Origin: Cyclina sinensis | Lineage: Eukaryota; Mollusca; Bivalvia; Venerida; Veneridae | Direction: 5' to 3' | Length of the DNA: 64,000 nucleotides | Assembly (NCBI GenBank): GCA_012932295.1 | Contig: JAAONU010000001.1 | Location: 50,689,134-50,753,133 of the forward strand | In this document: positions 33,868 to 46,585 of the stretch, one piece after another | Layout: each line of letters starts with the position of its first letter | Numbering within the stretch: position 1 is the first letter of the stretch | Program-made: the position numbers and the translations under genes | The notes under the pieces: generated by a model | Databases searched by the model: none | Seen by the model: only the letters and a program-made list of their open reading frames with translations | Told to the model about the DNA's origin: nothing

Positions 33868-34085
33868 TTGGTTAAATCACTAAGATCTTTTATTTCATAA
33901 GGTGTTTTGCCTTGTACAAGCTTTACACCCAGGATCCTTCCACAAGGTAAATTACTTGGGAAAAGTTTCCTTGTTTTTTCGACAAGGTCCTTCAAGCTTT
34001 CAAGATTGAAGTCTTCTTTTGCTGCATTCACTTTGTTACGACAAGTCCATGGTTGCTTCACTATGAGCTGAACATCACTCTGGAT
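33868..34085 (-). CDS. Host gene exon c
   Basis: A 218-bp exon entering in phase 0 and leaving with two bases of a Lys codon. The acceptor is CACTTGGTAG and the donor GTAAGTG, a strong consensus. It encodes IQSDVQLIVKQPWTC, a charged helix, then NLPCGRILGVKL and ends EIKDLSDLTK. The final helix continues into the next exon's LGAFTACLP, giving the first clear LG...LP repeat. The HIRAN-bearing transposon lies in the intron just downstream. Confidence 0.78.
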
Positions 34086-34142
34086 CTACCAAGTGATGGG
34101 AAAATTATTTTCATGTGAACTTGAGAGAATTGTTCTAAATAC

Positions 34143-34260
34143 AGAGACAACAAGAAATTCGGTAGAACAAATGGATGCTCCACATAGAAGCACATTTCAA
34201 AATGGGCATATTCTTTTTAGTATTTTTTTTTTAAGTATAGACTGGAGTAAAAATACAGCA
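34143..34260 (+). repeat. Pearl-like head fragment, 'ggatgctccc' family
   Basis: AACAAGAAATTCGGTAGAAC followed by 'atggatgctccacat' and 'agtattttttttttaagtat' matches the head of the element at 54,069. No array or tail follows. Confidence 0.55.
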
Positions 34261-34506
34261 TTAGAATATAACTAAAGCTATCACTGAATGTGATCAATAC
34301 CCCCCACACTACCACCTTTTCAGAGGCAAAAGAGGAAAATAAAAAGAAAGAACTAAATAAGCAAGGTAGAGTTATAGGTCTTGTGAACAAAACTTCCTCA
34401 CAAATTTCTACCAAACTTTTCTATTAAAATGACTAAGCTTGACACATCATTACATCTTTATCATGTAGGCATCAGTTTAAAAAACTAGAAATGGGTTTTT
34501 GATTGA

Positions 34507-35290
34507 ACAAAAACATGTCTCCCCCCAGCCAGTTGCTGCAGGTAGTATTGAGTCAGACGATTGTAAAATTTGACATTTAACCTACAAGTGTGACCTTGAC
34601 CTTGAGACACCGCACCCGCAAAGTGGGTTCTGCACGTCACCTTGATGAGGTGAACATCTGACCCAAGTTTCATAAAAATCCTTCAAGGGCTATTGAAGAT
34701 ATAGAGCGGACACGATTTTGTGGCATTTGACATTTAACCTCCAAGTGTGACCTTGACCTTGAGACACCACACCTGCAAAGTGGGTTCTGCATGTCGCCTT
34801 GATGAGGTGAACATCTGACCCAAGTTTCATAAAAATCCTTCAAGGGCTTTTGAAGATACAGAGCGGACACAATTTTGTGGCATTTGACATTTAACCTCCA
34901 AGTGTGACCTTGACCTTGAGACACCACACCCACAAAGTGTGTTCTGCACGTCGCCTTGATGAGGTGAACATCTGACCCAAGTTTCATAAAAATCCTTCAA
35001 GGGCTTTGGAAGATACAGAGCGGACACGATTTTGTGGCATTTGACATTTAACCTCCAAGTGTGACCTTGCCCTTGAGACACCACACTCGCAAAGTGGGTT
35101 CTGCACGTCGCCTTGATGAGGTGAACATCTGACCCAAGTTTCATAAAAATCCTTCAAGGTCTTTGGAAGATACAGAGCGGACACGATTTTGTGACGGACA
35201 GACAGACAGACGGACGGACGGACGGACAGACGGACGGACAACCGGGGGAAAAACAATATGTCTCCCCCATTTTTGGGGGGAGACATAATA
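34507..35290 (+). repeat. Pearl-like element with homogeneous 157-bp units
   Basis: The head AACAAAAACATGTCTCCCCC. Four to five units of exactly 157 bp have 'tttaacctccaagtgtgaccttgaccttgagacacc', 'gggttctgcacgtcgccttgatgagg' and 'gagcggacac'. A long GACAGACGGACGGACGG tract lies at about 35,190-35,240. The tail TGTCTCCCCCATTTTTGGGG continues GGGAGACATAATA and folds into a hairpin; it is inverse to the head. Repeated minus-strand frames 'MKLGSDVHLIKATC...' are repeat shadows. Confidence 0.88.
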
Positions 35291-35476
35291 AGATTGGGGG
35301 AGGATGGGGGTTGGGGAGTGCAGGAAATGGTGATGTTGGGCAGTACCTACATATAAAAAAAAGAACAAAGAAAATGTAAAAATAGAAAATTTAGGGTGGG
35401 CTTTGGGGTAGGAAGAGGAGATGTACCTATGAATAAAAAAAAATTTATGATAAAAAGAAACTAGATGTTTTTGTAA

Positions 35477-35885
35477 AACAAGAGCGATCAATGATCACAT
35501 GTCGCCTGATGATAGCCGATTAAGCAGTTGTATTTAGGGGTGATTGGACAGTTTGCTGGAAATGTAAAATGAGGTACCAATCAATCCTGTAACATTTCAT
35601 TCAAATTGCTTTAGTAGTAAAAGAGAAGTAGTCTGGACAAACTTTAAAAATAAAAATCATTAAAGGGCCATAACTCTGACAAAAATCATTGAACTGGAAA
35701 ATGCCGATGACATGCACAACTAGACTTGGTACTGATCATTCCTGTGAAGTTAGGATGAAATTGCACCACTACTTTTTGAGGAGTAGTCCACCCAAGTTTT
35801 GTGACGAATGGACATACAGACAGACAGACGACGGAGTAGAGATCCCTATTTGTCGTGGCTACTTTGTAGCAGGCGTCACAAAAAC
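35477..35885 (+). repeat. Pearl-like element, 'gtcgcctg' family
   Basis: The head AACAAGAGCGATCAATGATC then ACATGTCGCCTG; one to two units ('gggccataactctgacaaaaat', 'ggaaaatgccgatgacatgc'); GACAGACAGACGACGGAG; tail GTAGCAGGCGTCACAAAAAC, inverse of the head word. Confidence 0.75.
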
Positions 35886-36060
35886 GCATGTCTCCCCCAG
35901 TGCATCTTTGAAACCGGGGCACAGAAGAGATGACAGAGGTCGGCTAGCGAGAGCAAGAGAATTGTGAACTGGAGAATAGGAAGAGTGTGTTGGAAAAAGG
36001 CCGTGGTATAACAAGGAGGACAATTGTTGAAGAAGAAAAGATATAACAAAACCTATATAG

Positions 36061-36357
36061 ACAAGGCAGTCTGAAGGACAGCTTTATCCCCTGCGGCAGT
36101 AGAACATTGGAATGGATAACAAGTGTGAAGAGAGAAGGTTAGACCTCCCAATATGACATAGGATATTGATTACTATGGAAAATTGGCAGCTACATTTGGA
36201 CCTTACATTTGTAGCAGTTTAAAAGTTATGGAGTGAACACGAAATATGTACTTTTTTATATATGACCTTTAAGTGTGACCTTGACCTTGGGGGTAGCAAC
36301 CTGGTTGATGCACTTTGCATATTGTCTCATAATTGTGATCATTTGTGCCAAGTGATT
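36061..36357 (+). repeat. Pearl-like fragment, 'aaggcagtctgaagg' family
   Basis: Head and about one unit identical in type to 10,099-10,803 ('ggcagtctgaaggacagc', 'tgaccttgaccttgggggta', 'gtgccaagtgatttt'). It runs into the head of the next element at 36,360. Confidence 0.65.
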
Positions 36358-36359
36358 TT

Positions 36360-39179
36360 AACAAGAGATGTTTGTAAAACATTTATGCCCTCCTAGCACC
36401 TTATCCCTAGAGGCAGCCATGAAGTTTTGAGGGGCTGGGACCAAGCGTTCTATAGTTATTGATTGGAAACCATTTTGCTATTCAAGGACACTGTGAACAT
36501 GGCCTTTGACGTGGTGACCTGAAAAACTAAAGAGCTCATCTACAAGTCATGAACAACTTATATACAAAGTTTGAGGAACACGGGCCCAAGCATTCTAAAC
36601 TTATTCATCGGAAACCATTTTGCTTTTGAAGGTCACTGTGACCTTTGACCTAATGACCAGAAAAATGATAGTTGTTATCTAGTGATCATGACAAACCTAC
36701 ATACTTAGTCTGACAAACCTGAGCCCAAGGATTCCCTATATATTCAGCAGAAACTGTTTTGCTTTTCAAGATTACTGCAACCTTAACCTTTGACCTAATA
36801 ATGCTAAAAGCTACAGGGGTCATCTAATTGTCATGACCAAGCTACCTTTGAAGTTTTGAGGAGCTTGGCCCCAGCCGTCTATAGTAATTGATCAGACACT
36901 ATTTTGCAACACAAGGTCACTGTGACATTGACTTTTGTCCTGAAAAGCTATAGGGCTCATCTAATGGTCATGGCCAACCTATGTACCAAGATTGGGGAAT
37001 CTGGGTCAAAACATTCTATTGTTATTAATTGGAAATCATTTTGCTTTTCAAGGTCACTGTGAGCTTGGCCTTTGACCTGGTAACCTGAAAAACTAAAAGG
37101 GTCATCTACTTGTCATGACCAACCTACATACTAAGTTTGAAGAACCTGGGACCAAGAGATTCCAAGTTATTGATTGGAAACCATTTCGCTGTTCAAGGTC
37201 ACTCTGACCCTGACCTTCGACCTGGTGATGAAAAAAACTATTGGGGTCATTTTCTTGTCATTAACAACCTACATACTAAGTTTGAACAACCTTGGACTGG
37301 GTATTCTATAGTTACTATTTTGAAACTGTTTTGCTTTTCAAGGACACTCTGACCTTGATTTTGACCTTGTGAGGTGAAAAACTATAGGAGTCATCTAATG
37401 GTCATGATCAACCTACACACTAAGTAATGAAGAACCTGGGACCAAGCCTTCTATAGTAATTGATCAAAACTAAGTTCTCTGTGACATTGACCTTTGTTTG
37501 ATCTGTTGACCTGAAAAACTATAGGCGTCATCTACTAGTCATGATCAACCAATAAACTAAGTTTGAAAAACCTGGAACCAAAGGTTCTATAGTTATTGAT
37601 CAAAAACTGTTTCACTCTTCAAGATCACTGTGACCTTGACCTTTGACGTGGTGTTCTGAAAACCTATAGGGGTCACCTACTGGTCATCATATACCTACAC
37701 ACTAAGTTTATACAACCTGGGACCAAAGGTTCTTTAGTTATTGATACGATTGATACAATACTGTTTTGCCATTCAAGGTTACTGTGACATTGACTTTTGA
37801 CCTGATGATGTAAAAAACCACTGAGGTCATCTACTAGTCATGACCATCCTACAAACTAAGTTTGAACAACCTGAGACCAAGGGTTCTACAGTTATTGATC
37901 AGAAACTGTTTTGTTCTTCAAGGACACTGTGACCTTGACCTTTGACCTGGTGATCTGAAAAACTATAATAATTATCTACTGGTCATGACCAACCTATAAT
38001 CTAAGATTGATTAATATACTATACTTATCAAATGGAAACAAAGAGTGACAGATGAACAACTGTCTGGCTGAAATGGCACTTGAGGTATTGATCAGAGAAT
38101 TTTTTTACATTTATGTCAATGTGACGTTGGCCTTTGACCTATCCCCAAAACAATAGGCTTCTGTAACTCAATCATCTTATGATGTTTGAAGACACTACGT
38201 CAAATAGAACTCTACTTATTGAGCATAAACCAATTTTCCATATAAGGTGACTTTGATCTTGACCGGCTGACCCCAAAATCAATAGGCTTTTTCCACTCAA
38301 CAAGGACAATCATTGTATTAAGTCTGAAGACACTGGGTCAAAGAGAACTCTAGTAATTGAGCAGAAACAATTTTCGTATTTAAGGTCACTGTGACCTTGA
38401 CCTTTGATCAGCTAACCCAAAAACAATAGGCTTCTTTTACTCAACAAGGACAATCATCCTATGAAGTTTGAAGGCTCTGGGTCAAATAGAACTAAAGTTA
38501 TAGTGCAGAAACCATTTTCAAGTTAAAGATCACTGTGACCTTGACCTTTGACCAACTGACCCCAAAATCTATAGGCTTCTTTTATTCAACAAGGACAATC
38601 ATCCTATGAAGTTTGAAGACTCTGCATTAAATAGAACTAAAGTTATTGAGCAGAAACAATTTTCAAGCTAAAGAATACTGTGACCTTGACCTTTGACGGA
38701 CTGACCCAAAAATCAATAGGCTTCTGTAACTCAATAAGGACAGTCATCCTATGAAGTTTGAATACACTAGGTCAAATAGAACTTCAGTTATTAAGCAGAA
38801 ACCATTTTCACATTTAAGGTCACTGTGACTATGACCTTTGAACAGCTGACCCCAAAAACAAGGTAGGGTTCTACTAGATAATGCTTCATACCAAACATTT
38901 AAGCTCCAGGCCTTGAGGTTTGGGAGAAGAGGATTTTTAAAGATCTAACTTTTGAAATCTATTTTTAGCTCCAGTGACCCAGAAATGCATTGGACCAGAA
39001 CCATTTGAACAATCCTGGTAGAGCTTCATGCAAGGAACATCCCAGGCAAGTTTCATTAAATTTGGCCCAGTGGAGATGTCTTTTGAATGAAAAGTTGATG
39101 AACGGACAGACAGACAGACGACAGACAAAAACCTATCAGAAAAGCTCACCTTGACCACATTGTGCTAAGATGAGCTAAA
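36360..39179 (+). repeat. Composite pearl-like array of three unit families
   Basis: Starts with AACAAGAGATGTTTGTAAAA and about a dozen units of about 130 bp ('gtcactgtgaccttgacctttgacctggtgacctgaaaaac', 'ggtcatctactggtcatgaccaacctac', 'attgatcggaaaccattttgc'). From about 38,080 a second family of about 150-bp units follows ('aacccaaaatcaataggcttct', 'aacaaggacaatcatcctatgaagtttgaag'). From 38,862 the end of a third, 'gctcacctgag' family unit and its tail are attached (GACAGACAGACGACAGAC; AGCTCACCTTGACC, GATGAGCT). The head family and the tail family differ. Confidence 0.75.
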
Positions 39180-39189
39180 AAACTGAAAA

Positions 39190-39420
39190 CGGGACAGCTA
39201 GAGTTACGGTTCTTTGACAATGCACTTTCTGCCACTCCCCTCTATCAATGTGCCAAATATCAACTAAATGCCTTTCATGGTTTAAGAGGTTTGCTCTGGA
39301 AAAGCAAAATGTACTATGGGGAGAAAATGAGAAAACTAGATAACATGATGTATTGTTCTTGTGCACTGCACTTACTCTTAATGTCCTCTATCATCTTATG
39401 AAGGTTTACCACAAAAATTC
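39190..39420 (+). repeat. Decayed unit of the 'gttcttgcactgcact' type
   Basis: 'agagttacggttctttgacaatgcacttt...tatcaatgtgcc' and 'ttcttgtgcactgcactt' match units at 54,160-54,600. Confidence 0.4.
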
Positions 39421-39424
39421 TATT

Positions 39425-39910
39425 TATAGCCCATCCCCTAATAGACGCCCACCCCCAATATTTTGGAAAAAAAAAAACAGCCATTTTTCAGCCCAGTTGA
39501 AATTTCAAATGCCCCTTTTTAATGCCCATCCCCCGTTTTGAGCAAGACTGAGCTTACCTTTACAATTCAAGTTTACTTATTTCCCTTTTATTTTACTTTT
39601 AATGCCCTTATTTTTGCCATAAGAAAGTAGTAAAGATCATTCACGAGGCTTGTTTTTTATTCCCGTGCTCGGCAAACTTTCACATATACCAGACTCGAAC
39701 TACATGTACGGTAATAGCTGAAATGAACAGATTTTAGCGTTGTCTGCAATAAGTCAACATCTGCTCTTTCTCTGGATTTGACTTATAAAGCCCTGCTTAG
39801 AAAATCAGTCTGTCTTGTGAAGATGTGTCTCCAATTAACCTCCATCCCCAACTTTCGAACAATCCATGATTCTAATAAAAGCTTGGGCTATAGGAGAGAT
39901 CGATAGATAC
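39425..39910. repeat. Possible decayed TIR element rich in 'gcccaccccc'
   Basis: 'ctatttatagcccatcccctaatagacgcccaccccc' near 39,420 and, inverted, 'ctaataaaagcttgggctataggagag' near 39,872 look like diverged terminal inverted repeats. The interior has no recognisable gene. Confidence 0.35.
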
Positions 39911-40614
39911 GTCATCAGTTCCAGTTGTTGGTACCACGTGATACACATTTTCAGAAAGGTCGGACAAACACTGATAAGATATTTGTACTACCACACAGAA
40001 CAGCTGTTAAACAATGGCAGCATGTAATAAAATGCTCTTTGTTAAATAAACATAAAATGTTGTGTCTGGGGTAATTAATAAAGGCTTTACTGAAATGTTA
40101 TTTCTGAGCATTCCATAATGTGAAACTTCATCACTGGGTTGTATAGGTTTAAATACCTCTTTGAGTCCAGAATAAAGAGGGATATTACAATCAGTTCCCC
40201 TTTTTGGCCCAAACTTGAAATTATTTAAAGTAGTTTTAACAGTAAAAAATACTCATAATATTTAGCAAAATGAGCATAAATATAAAATGTTTATATTACT
40301 GAATTCATTGGAAGGCCTTTCCTAGCTAAAAATGTGTTCATACATACGAACAATGACAGTCAAGCTCCTTATTCGATATGCATTTTTTCTGTTTATAACT
40401 TCATGCTTTAATTTGTATCTAAGAATATCCACTTACTGCAACTGTACTAGTTGTTATTCATTAATTTTAACATATTATATTGTCACACACATCATATACA
40501 TAGAACACTCAGGTACACTTAATTCTTAAGAGAGATGTTAAATATATTTTAGTAACATTAATTTCAATACAAAATGTAAGGTCTGAAGATAAATGCTTCT
40601 GTTGTAATGAATGT

Positions 40615-40649
<35 letters not shown>

Positions 40650-41560
40650 TGTTTAGATTGTAATGAGATGAGCCTGAAGTTAACTTGTCCATGTGTTATC
40701 AGTATCCATATACACTAGATTAATTAAAACAAAATGTTAATTTCTATATAATATTTTTTTAATACATTTGTTGGTGCAAGTCATTTTGTCTCAGTGTTTG
40801 AGTTTCGAAAAGTAATCCATAATACACCTTGCATCTAATCCCTGTCAGCATATCTGGATTCATTGTCCATAACAACAGTTCAGGTGCGCCTTGGTAAGAT
40901 TGCATATTTTTCAACCTGCTGAAAAACGATTACAGAGCAACATACCAGTTGGCATTGATTGAAATTAACAATTTGCATATATAAGGTATATTCAAAAGTG
41001 AAGATGTGAGCGAGATGTCAGCTTTCTGAGTCAAAAATATGTGTCAATTTTTTTTCATTAACAAAACAACAATAAAACAATAGGTAAACTGTTGTGGGCC
41101 CAACTGGGAAAGAAAAGACTTAATGAAAGATAATCAACATGATTATCTTGTGCACCGAAATCTCAATGTATAAAATGTTTCTGTTGATATTCCGATGAAT
41201 TGGCAAAAATAGACAAAATTAATTTGCCACAAGTCACTGTAAAAAACACTTTGAATGTTACTGAAAATGTTAGTTTAGAGATATTTCTTTTTTTCTTTTA
41301 AAATAATTCTTAATAAGACAATGTTTTCAGAACTTCATTTCTAAAGGGTTAAATCTTCTGATTATGGTGACTTTTTTACTTTTGCTACCTTCAGTAACTC
41401 TTATCACATAACTGTTACACATTTTTGTTTTGTTTTATTCATGTTTCTAACATGTTACCCTAATTTTCTTGTCAGCATATATATATTCATTTAGTAATGA
41501 AAACAGATAAACAGGTACCCCATCTGTCTTCATATATGTTGGTCAAGTTTTCTGATAAAA
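39911..41560. other. Intron sequence with no gene recognised
   Basis: AT-rich, no frame in phase with the host gene. The only clear structure is the (TCAA)n tract. Confidence 0.45.
40615..40648. repeat. (TCAA)n microsatellite
   Basis: About eight uninterrupted TCAA copies. Confidence 0.95.
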
Positions 41561-41689
41561 TCTTTGTTTGTACAACCTTTCAATACCAGTAGGAATAGGG
41601 CTTATCAGTAGTTCTATTTTTAGAAACAGTTATACCTTTTCGATCTCTCCTATAAATAGAATTTTTAGGGTGTGTAAATCCCTTCATTG

Positions 41690-41785
41690 CAGGTGTTTGA
41701 ATTATACTCTGGACAAAACCAGATGGACTGACAGACAAGCTAACGACAACATGCTCTCCCTTTGGGGAGCATATAATTAAAGGAG
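41690..41785 (+). repeat. Pearl-like tail remnant, 'ggggagcat' family
   Basis: 'ggactgacagacaagctaacgac' followed by ATGCTCTCCCTTTGGGGAGC then ATATAATTAAA resembles the tail of 54,069-54,695. No array lies immediately before it. Confidence 0.5.
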
Positions 41786-41866
41786 ATGTGATTTAACATA
41801 GTGTACATGTATTTATTCTTGAAAAAAAATATTTTTGTAAGTGACACTTTTATAACTTTTAAACTA

Positions 41867-44081
41867 TACTGTTCACAAAAAGTAGGGGATATTGTAGGTA
41901 ATACTGTTATTTTGAGTAATTAAGGAAACCCTTACCTTTTGATGTTTATTTCATCAATTAAACACATTCATTCACACATTTTAATTGAAAATTTAACTTC
42001 TTCAGGTAAACAAGACATAATTGAAAGGTTGTGCAAACATGTATACACCCACCCCTTTTCCTATCAATATTATTTTCTATGCTTAATTGTATGTATTTTC
42101 CCGCGTTTGAGCGTAGCGAATTAGTGGGAAAATAATTTCCCCTGATTGGTTAAGAACTGGTCAGTTTTGACCATAACAAGTTGTCCGTGAGATAAGTCAT
42201 TCAGCGTTGGGTTTTCACACTTACAACACATAGCGTCAGTTATTTAACTTTTTTAATTTTTAATTTTGTATGCTTGTATGAATATATCATGTATATGGGA
42301 TTAGTCACACTGGTTATGTATGTATCTTGCATATTTGTTCAGGTTTGTGTTTTAGCATTAGCTAAAAGTGGTATCATATCAATATATGGATTTATTAATA
42401 GTGATTAATTGATTTAGCAAGGCTATGATGGACAGTGAATAATTTATTAAGAAGGTGAACACTATGAAGGACAGTAAAGAGACTTCCAACATGGCATATT
42501 AATGCATTGAAAAGACTTTATATTTAAATATGTTACTTTATTTTATGATTAAATGTCATATAATGTTCTTTGAATTACTATTTGTTGTGTTAAAGTGCGT
42601 ACCCAATCGCTTCCAACATATTAAAGAGTAAATTGTTTATGGTTTTATGTTTTGTTTCTAGGTTTGTCTGTTTATACCAGTTCTGGGGCAGTTAGGGGAA
42701 CTGGGTTTTCCCTGCCCAAGTTGATGTTAGCAACAAAAACTTCTTTGAAAGCTGAAGGTTTCCAGTAATAAGGAAGTGGTTTACTGCGCATGCGCAGGTG
42801 GTATTTGAATAAATTTCCTTTTAGGTTAAAGTGCACTCAGAGTTGAATACGACCAGAATGAATTGCTGTGAATACATGCTCGGCCTCAGGTTTTATTCAA
42901 ATAATGCCCCTCATCCATCACTTAAGCTTGGATGAGGCCACATTTTCCAAGAATGTCTCACACATGTCCAATAGGTAATAAGTCTTGGCTCATCGCTGGT
43001 CATGGTCAAGTACGGATTTGTTGCTCTTCAAAGAACTCTGTGCCAAGTCTTGCCCTATGGGCCCTAGTGTTATCATCCTGGAAGATGAATTCTTGGCCAT
43101 GACATTGAACAAACAGAACAACGTGTGAAACCAACCTGTTGTCATGGTAGTACTGGCCAGTAACACTGCCAGCTGTAGCTGTGTTCTGGCAGTCATAGTG
43201 ATGCCACCCCATACCATAACAGACCGACCTCCATATCTGTTGTTGGCAATTCTAGCAAGATCTGTAAAATGTTCACCTGGGTGACCCCAAACTCTTCCTC
43301 AACCATCACAAAAGTCTACGTTGAGCCTGGATTATCACTGAACATCACATGTGACCAGAGGTTAATATTCCAACAATGCCACTGTCTACACCATGCCAAA
43401 CATTCATAGCAATGCACTGCTGACAATGGCAAGATCCCTTGAGGGCACCTAGGGTTAAGACCGTCTCAGTGAAGGCGATTTATGATTGTGTGTCTTTGAG
43501 ACATTGACCCCTCTGACATGTCAAATGCATTGTTGAAGGGCTGAGGCCATCAGTGCTCAATCACAGAGAGCTTGATTAACAACAATGCGGTCATCTCAAA
43601 CATCAGTACATCTCGGACGTCCACTTCTTTGGATATCAATGACATCAACAGTTGTTTGACAGCGTAACCACAATCAACAGACAATGGACTGTGAAATATT
43701 CAAGTCAACTGCAGCCTGGGCCTATGTACTTCCACTCTGGAACATACAAATGGCCCCACAATGCTGATGTTCCATTTGACACCTCATAATTCCAACTGCA
43801 AATTGATTGTTAATTTCTGTTTGACATCTACACCACACAATATTCTCAAAGTTTTGCCCATCTAAAGTCACAATTTGGTCAATGTAAAATCAGCGTGCTA
43901 CCCCTAATGTCTTAAAGTTGTATGTGCAGTACAAATTTGAACAAGATTTCTATACTTTAGTGACCAGGCTATCTACACATGAACAATCATTGTAAAAATA
44001 TACATGATAATTGCCTAAAAAGAGTAGGTTTCCCTTATCATAACAAAATAACATAATATCCCCAACTTTTTCTGAACAGTA
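41867..44081 (-). mobile_element. Tc1/mariner-type transposon, decayed, with extra internal DNA
   Basis: The terminal inverted repeats are TACTGTTCACAAAAAGTAGG at the left and, as reverse complement of the right end, TACTGTTCAGAAAAAGTTGG. TA precedes the left end and the right flank reads TC, a likely mutated TA. The length of about 2.2 kb is greater than usual for this group. The transposase lies on the minus strand in the right half, while about 42,100-42,850 is unrelated sequence, probably a later insertion. Confidence 0.82.
42900..43760 (-). pseudogene. Tc1-like transposase remnant
   Basis: Recognisable pieces in changing frames: AQAAVDLNISQS, RSGRPRCTD (the GRPR linker of Tc1 proteins), then VWGGITMTARTQLQL, SHVVLFVQCHGQEFIFQDD and NTRAHRAR (the second catalytic region), then a decayed WPAMSQDLLPI-like end. 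Two overlapping frames at 42,990-43,217 show a frameshift in the catalytic part. The C-terminus is missing. The protein is non-functional. Confidence 0.85.
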
Positions 44082-44454
44082 TCGTTAAGCTGAAAACCTT
44101 TCCATAGTGGTACATATATTCAGAACTGTGTCCATACAATGACACCCAATCTACAAGTATTAGAACTGGGTGCAAAAGTTTTGGCGTATGAGTTGAGACA
44201 CACATTAGTTGTTGAAAGGAAATGTTGAAAATGTATAAATAAGCAGACCTGCCTTGGAGAAATGACTGAAAAAGGCAGATAAAAAATTTAATTTAGCAAA
44301 TGACACATAATCATGACAAGTTACCTGCATATAATAATAACTTCTATCAAATACTGAAACCCAATTATCATTTTCAAAGTCATTAGACAATAGGAAATAT
44401 CACTTATCAGTACTTTCATAAAGTAATTAGACAAACAAATATCACTACTAATCA

Positions 44455-45060
44455 GTACTAACTAGTGTGACCTTGACCTTTGACCTAAAAACAGTGGCCT
44501 AAAACATGACAGGTCACAGTCTAAAGTGATCATTTTTCAAAATCCAATGTTATCTTTCAAAACTACAAGTCTGATAAGAATATCATTATTCACTATCAAT
44601 ATGTAGAGAATATTGCTTAAGTTCAAGGAAGCTTTGTGACCTTAACTTTTGATGTACGGAGGGAGCTTGTGAAAGTGACACATCATCTGCCAATAGTTAA
44701 CATTTCTACAGAATTATTTAGAATTCAAGTGAAATCAAGATTTTAGTATTGTATGACTAACACAAATATCACAAATCACTTTTAATTTATGCTGTTGCCT
44801 ATGTCCAACAATACATGTAACCTTGACCTTTACTTGAGCAAAGACACTTGGCTCATACCGGTAAGTGAAACTTGAAATACAGCAATATGATTAGTCCCCC
44901 AAACTATCATTTTCAAAACTAGCATTCAGTTTACTGTTACCTATCTGTTAATTTCAATTAATATATATCTTGTTTACTGGCCAAGTTCAAAATTACACTC
45001 TGATCTTTATCTTTGACATAGGAGTGAGGCTTATAAGCAAAATCTTTGTCATATCTATAA
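44455..45060 (+). repeat. Decayed pearl-like units
   Basis: Units with 'gtgaccttgacctttgacctaaaaacagtggcc', 'gtgaccttaacttttgatgta' and 'gtaaccttgacctttacttgagc' are spaced 170-185 bp. The site TGACCTTGACCTTTGACCT is complete at 44,468-44,486. Confidence 0.5.
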
Positions 45061-45196
45061 AATCATTTTGAAACTGGTGTAAAAATATTATTTAAAGGTA
45101 TAATTGAACATGAAAGAAGCAGTATAAAACAAATGGACAAACAAACAGTTTATGGAAGAATATAAAATTGCTTTAAATGGTATCTGAATTTTATAC

Positions 45197-45391
45197 CAGA
45201 CTATTGTTGATAGACTTGCAGACTTTTGGAGGTGCACAAAATAGCAGATATTTTGTATTATTCCATCCCTTTTCAGAATTTATATCTCTGGAATTCTTAT
45301 AAAGCTGGAAAGTTCTACTGCATATAGCTTTTATCCTAGCCATATGGAAATCGTGGAGCATTTCTGAATACACTGAAGATGGATTCCAAGC
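45197..45391 (-). CDS. Host gene exon b
   Basis: A 195-bp, phase 0-0 exon of 65 codons. The acceptor is TATTTTTAG and the donor GTATAA. It begins AWNPSSVYSEMLHDFH and contains three cysteines (ICS, LFCAP, KVCKS) and several basic residues, with no recognisable catalytic motif. A repeat-filled intron of about 7.2 kb lies upstream and one of about 11.1 kb downstream. Confidence 0.72.
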
Positions 45392-46585
45392 CTAAAAATA
45401 AAGAATTTAATGTTTAATAGTCAAACAGTTTTGTTCCAGTTACACATGTGCAGTTTCAAAAGTCTTAATGTTAAAGTTTGCAAGTGAAGGCAAAGTACAA
45501 ATGTAGATCTTTTTGAGATCTGAACTCTTCAAAGAGCGGTCTTTACAACTTAGACTTCCACAACAATCATATAACATAGTTCCTAACAGTATAGCTCTTA
45601 ATACTATGTTGTTACAAGAGGGCCATGATGGCCCTGTATCACTCACCTGAGTATGACTGCTTTAACAAAGTTGCTATGGACCTGATTAATTGACCCCAGA
45701 TGACCCACATTCGAACTTGACCTAGAAATTATTGAAACAATCTCTTTGACAAATTTCAAGGTTACTTGTACTAAAAATGTTACCTATAGAGTGTTAACAA
45801 GGTTTTCCAAATTTGGGCTCTATGACCTAGTTTTTTAACCTAGATGTCCCATATTTGAACTTGAGCTAGAAATTATCGAAACAATCTCTCAGACAAATTT
45901 CCAGGATATTTGGACTGAAAAAGTAGCCTCTAGAGTGTTAACAAGGTTTTTCAATACTTAGGCTCTGTGACCTAGTTTTTGACCCTTGATAACCCATATC
46001 CAAACTTGAGCTACAAATCATCAAAACAACCTTTCTGACAAATTTCCAGGACATTTGGACTGACAATGTAGCCTCTAGAGTGATTACAAAGTTTTTTGAT
46101 ATTTGGGCTCTGTGACCTAGTTTTCAATTCCAGATGACCCATATTCAAACTTGAGCTAGAAACCATAGAATTAAGCTTTCTGACAAATTTCCAGGTTATT
46201 TGGAATTAAAATGTTACCTCTAAAATGTTAACAAGGTTTTTCCATATTTGGGCTCTGTGACCTAGTTTTTGACCCAAGATGACCCATCCTCCAACTTGAG
46301 CTAGAAATCATTAAAAAAACCTGTCTGACAAATTTCCAGGATATTTGGACCGAAAATGTAACCTCTGGAGTGTTAAACAGGTTTTTACATACTTAGGCCA
46401 TGTGATCTAGTTTTTGAACCCAGATGACCCATATCCAAATTTGAGCTAGAAATCATTGAAACAACCTTCTCTGACAAATTCCAAAGACATTTTGACTAAA
46501 ACTGTAACCTCTAGAGCATTAACAAGGTTTTTCTACTTTCGGGCTCTGTGACCTAATGTTTGACCCCTGAAAACCTATATTCAAC

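Noticed and set aside
34670..35286. Series of overlapping minus-strand frames of 100-105 codons with the same peptide, offset by 157 bp
   Set aside because: They follow the 157-bp tandem unit exactly; no start context, splice phase or protein family. Repeat shadows.
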